Positions 63,038 to 64,000 of a stretch of 64,000 nt of DNA are shown here, piece by piece (within the stretch, counting starts at the first letter, position 1; each line of letters begins with the position of its first letter). The stretch comes from Pseudomonas xantholysinigenes (GTDB taxonomy: Bacteria; Pseudomonadota; Gammaproteobacteria; Pseudomonadales; Pseudomonadaceae). The position numbers were made by a program, and so were the translations under genes. The notes under the pieces are model-generated. The model was not told where the DNA came from. It was given only the letters and a program-made list of their open reading frames with translations, and did not search any database. The DNA is taken from assembly GCF_014268885.2 (NCBI RefSeq), contig NZ_CP077095.1:4495001-4559000 (forward strand), read 5' to 3'.

Positions 63038-64000
63038 TCAGCCGCGGGCGATCAGCGCCGCGTCGGCCTCGGCCTTCTCGGCCGCTTTCTGGCGGATGAG
63101 CTTTTCCAGCTCATCGACCAGGTTGTCGTTGTTCAGCTTCTGCGACGGCTTGCCATCGATGTAGACCAGGTTCGGCGTGCCGCCGGTCAGGCCCACGTGC
63201 GACTCCTTGGCTTCGCCCGGGCCGTTGACCACGCAACCGATCACCGCCACGTCCAGCGGCACCAGCAGGTCTTCCAGGCGCCCTTCCAGCTCGTTCATGG
63301 TCTTGACCACATCGAAGTTCTGCCGCGAGCAGCTCGGGCAGGCGATGAAGTTGATGCCACGCGAACGCAGGTGCAGCGACTTGAGGATGTCGTAGCCGAC
63401 CTTCACTTCCTCGACCGGGTCGGCCGCCAGCGAAATGCGAATGGTGTCGCCGATGCCTTCGGCCAGCAGCATACCGAGGCCGACGGCGGATTTCACCGTC
63501 CCCGAGCGCAGGCCACCGGCTTCGGTGATCCCCAGGTGCAGCGGCTGGATGATCTGCTTGGCCAGCAGGCGGTAGGCTTCGACGGCCATGAACACGTCGG
63601 AGGCCTTGACGCTGACCTTGAAGTCCTGGAAGTCGAGGCGATCGAGGTGCTCGACATGGCGCAGCGCCGACTCGACCAGCGCCGCCGGCGTAGGCTCGCC
63701 GTACTTCTTCTGCAGGTCCTTTTCCAGGGAGCCGGCGTTGACGCCGATACGGATCGGGATACCGCGGTCGCGGGCGGCATCGACCACCGCGCGCACACGG
63801 TCTTCACGGCCGATGTTGCCTGGGTTGATGCGCAGGCAATCGACGCCAAGCTCAGCCACGCGCAGGGCGATCTTGTAGTCGAAGTGGATGTCGGCGACCA
63901 GCGGCACGCTGACCAGCTGTTTGATACGGCCGAATGCCTCGGCGGCGTCCATGTCCGGCACCGAGACGCGAACGATGTCCACGCCGGCATCGACCAAGCG
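63038..64000 (-). CDS. ispG: HMBPP synthase IspG (GcpE), 5' end beyond the window
   Basis: About 320 C-terminal residues of the MEP-pathway enzyme (4-hydroxy-3-methylbut-2-enyl diphosphate synthase); the frame remains open through the right window edge, so around 50 N-terminal residues are missing. TIM-barrel part [20 protein letters not shown], and the [4Fe-4S] cysteines in [20 protein letters not shown] and [20 protein letters not shown] are present. Upstream of hisS in the conserved ispG-hisS-yfgM-bamB-der order. Confidence 0.96.
   Translation of the reverse strand, partial: RLVDAGVDIVRVSVPDMDAAEAFGRIKQLVSVPLVADIHFDYKIALRVAELGVDCLRINPGNIGREDRVRAVVDAARDRGIPIRIGVNAGSLEKDLQKKYGEPTPAALVESALRHVEHLDRLDFQDFKVSVKASDVFMAVEAYRLLAKQIIQPLHLGITEAGGLRSGTVKSAVGLGMLLAEGIGDTIRISLAADPVEEVKVGYDILKSLHLRSRGINFIACPSCSRQNFDVVKTMNELEGRLEDLLVPLDVAVIGCVVNGPGEAKESHVGLTGGTPNLVYIDGKPSQKLNNDNLVDELEKLIRQKAAEKAEADAALIARG

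Overview
The window is high-GC chromosomal DNA of a fluorescent Pseudomonas, most likely of the P. putida group. This rests on the housekeeping gene order (yhdP-rng-maf-mreDCB beside gatCAB at the left; ispG-hisS-yfgM-bamB-der at the right), the roxSR pair, the dppA paralog / OprD porin / dppBCDF cluster, and REP-type palindromes of the P. putida style. There are no rRNA, tRNA or CRISPR loci and no complete prophage.

Layout: 1-5.8 kb, minus strand: envelope and cell-shape genes (yhdP, rng, maf, mreD, mreC, mreB). 5.9-11.2 kb, plus strand: the Glu/Asp-tRNA amidotransferase gatCAB, an RlpA-like lipoprotein, a CaCA antiporter and a carboxymuconolactone-decarboxylase-like protein. 11.2-14.2 kb: a 3-kb repeat hotspot holding five exact-period 178-bp tandem repeats, two inverted copies of a structured ~230-bp repeat, an intact IS3-family (IS150 group) element inside one of them, and two hexanucleotide microsatellites. 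14.4-16.7 kb: an aromatic amino acid permease and an AEC carrier. 16.8-18.8 kb: a two-gene cassette with a zinc-dependent phospholipase C-like gene behind a strong promoter and a textbook LexA box. 18.8-21.6 kb: the RoxS/RoxR redox two-component system and a SIMPL-domain protein.

21.9-32.5 kb is a large dipeptide-uptake locus: three DppA-type binding proteins, an OprD-family porin, and DppBCDF. Strong hairpins lie between binding-protein genes and their neighbours. A 24-residue membrane protein, too short for routine annotation, lies antisense just after it. 32.8-36.6 kb: an NTF2-like/AraC regulator, a PuuB-like oxidase, a cupin and a PotF-like polyamine-binding protein. Then come prfC, a HigBA-like toxin-antitoxin pair, and an OpuC-type glycine betaine/choline ABC transporter (39.5-42.9 kb).

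43-56 kb is iron-centred: fecI-fecR-fecA (ferric citrate signalling and uptake), then, after ornithine decarboxylase speC and an unrecognised gene, a piuC/TPR operon divergent from a Fiu/PiuA-type receptor and followed by a PepSY/flavodoxin reductase. Matching Fur-like boxes precede fecI, piuC and the receptor. 56-64 kb: the ybdL-yafV aminotransferase/omega-amidase pair, der, bamB, yfgM, hisS and the 3' part of ispG.

Most notable observations: the SOS-type control region of the phospholipase cassette; two genes (mreC and the CaCA antiporter) whose best start codon is ATT; compensatory base changes in hairpins of the ~230-bp repeat with an IS in one hairpin loop; the 178-bp tandem array with iteron-like internal repeats; the 24-residue membrane protein; and a CaCA antiporter lacking the first alpha-repeat glutamate.
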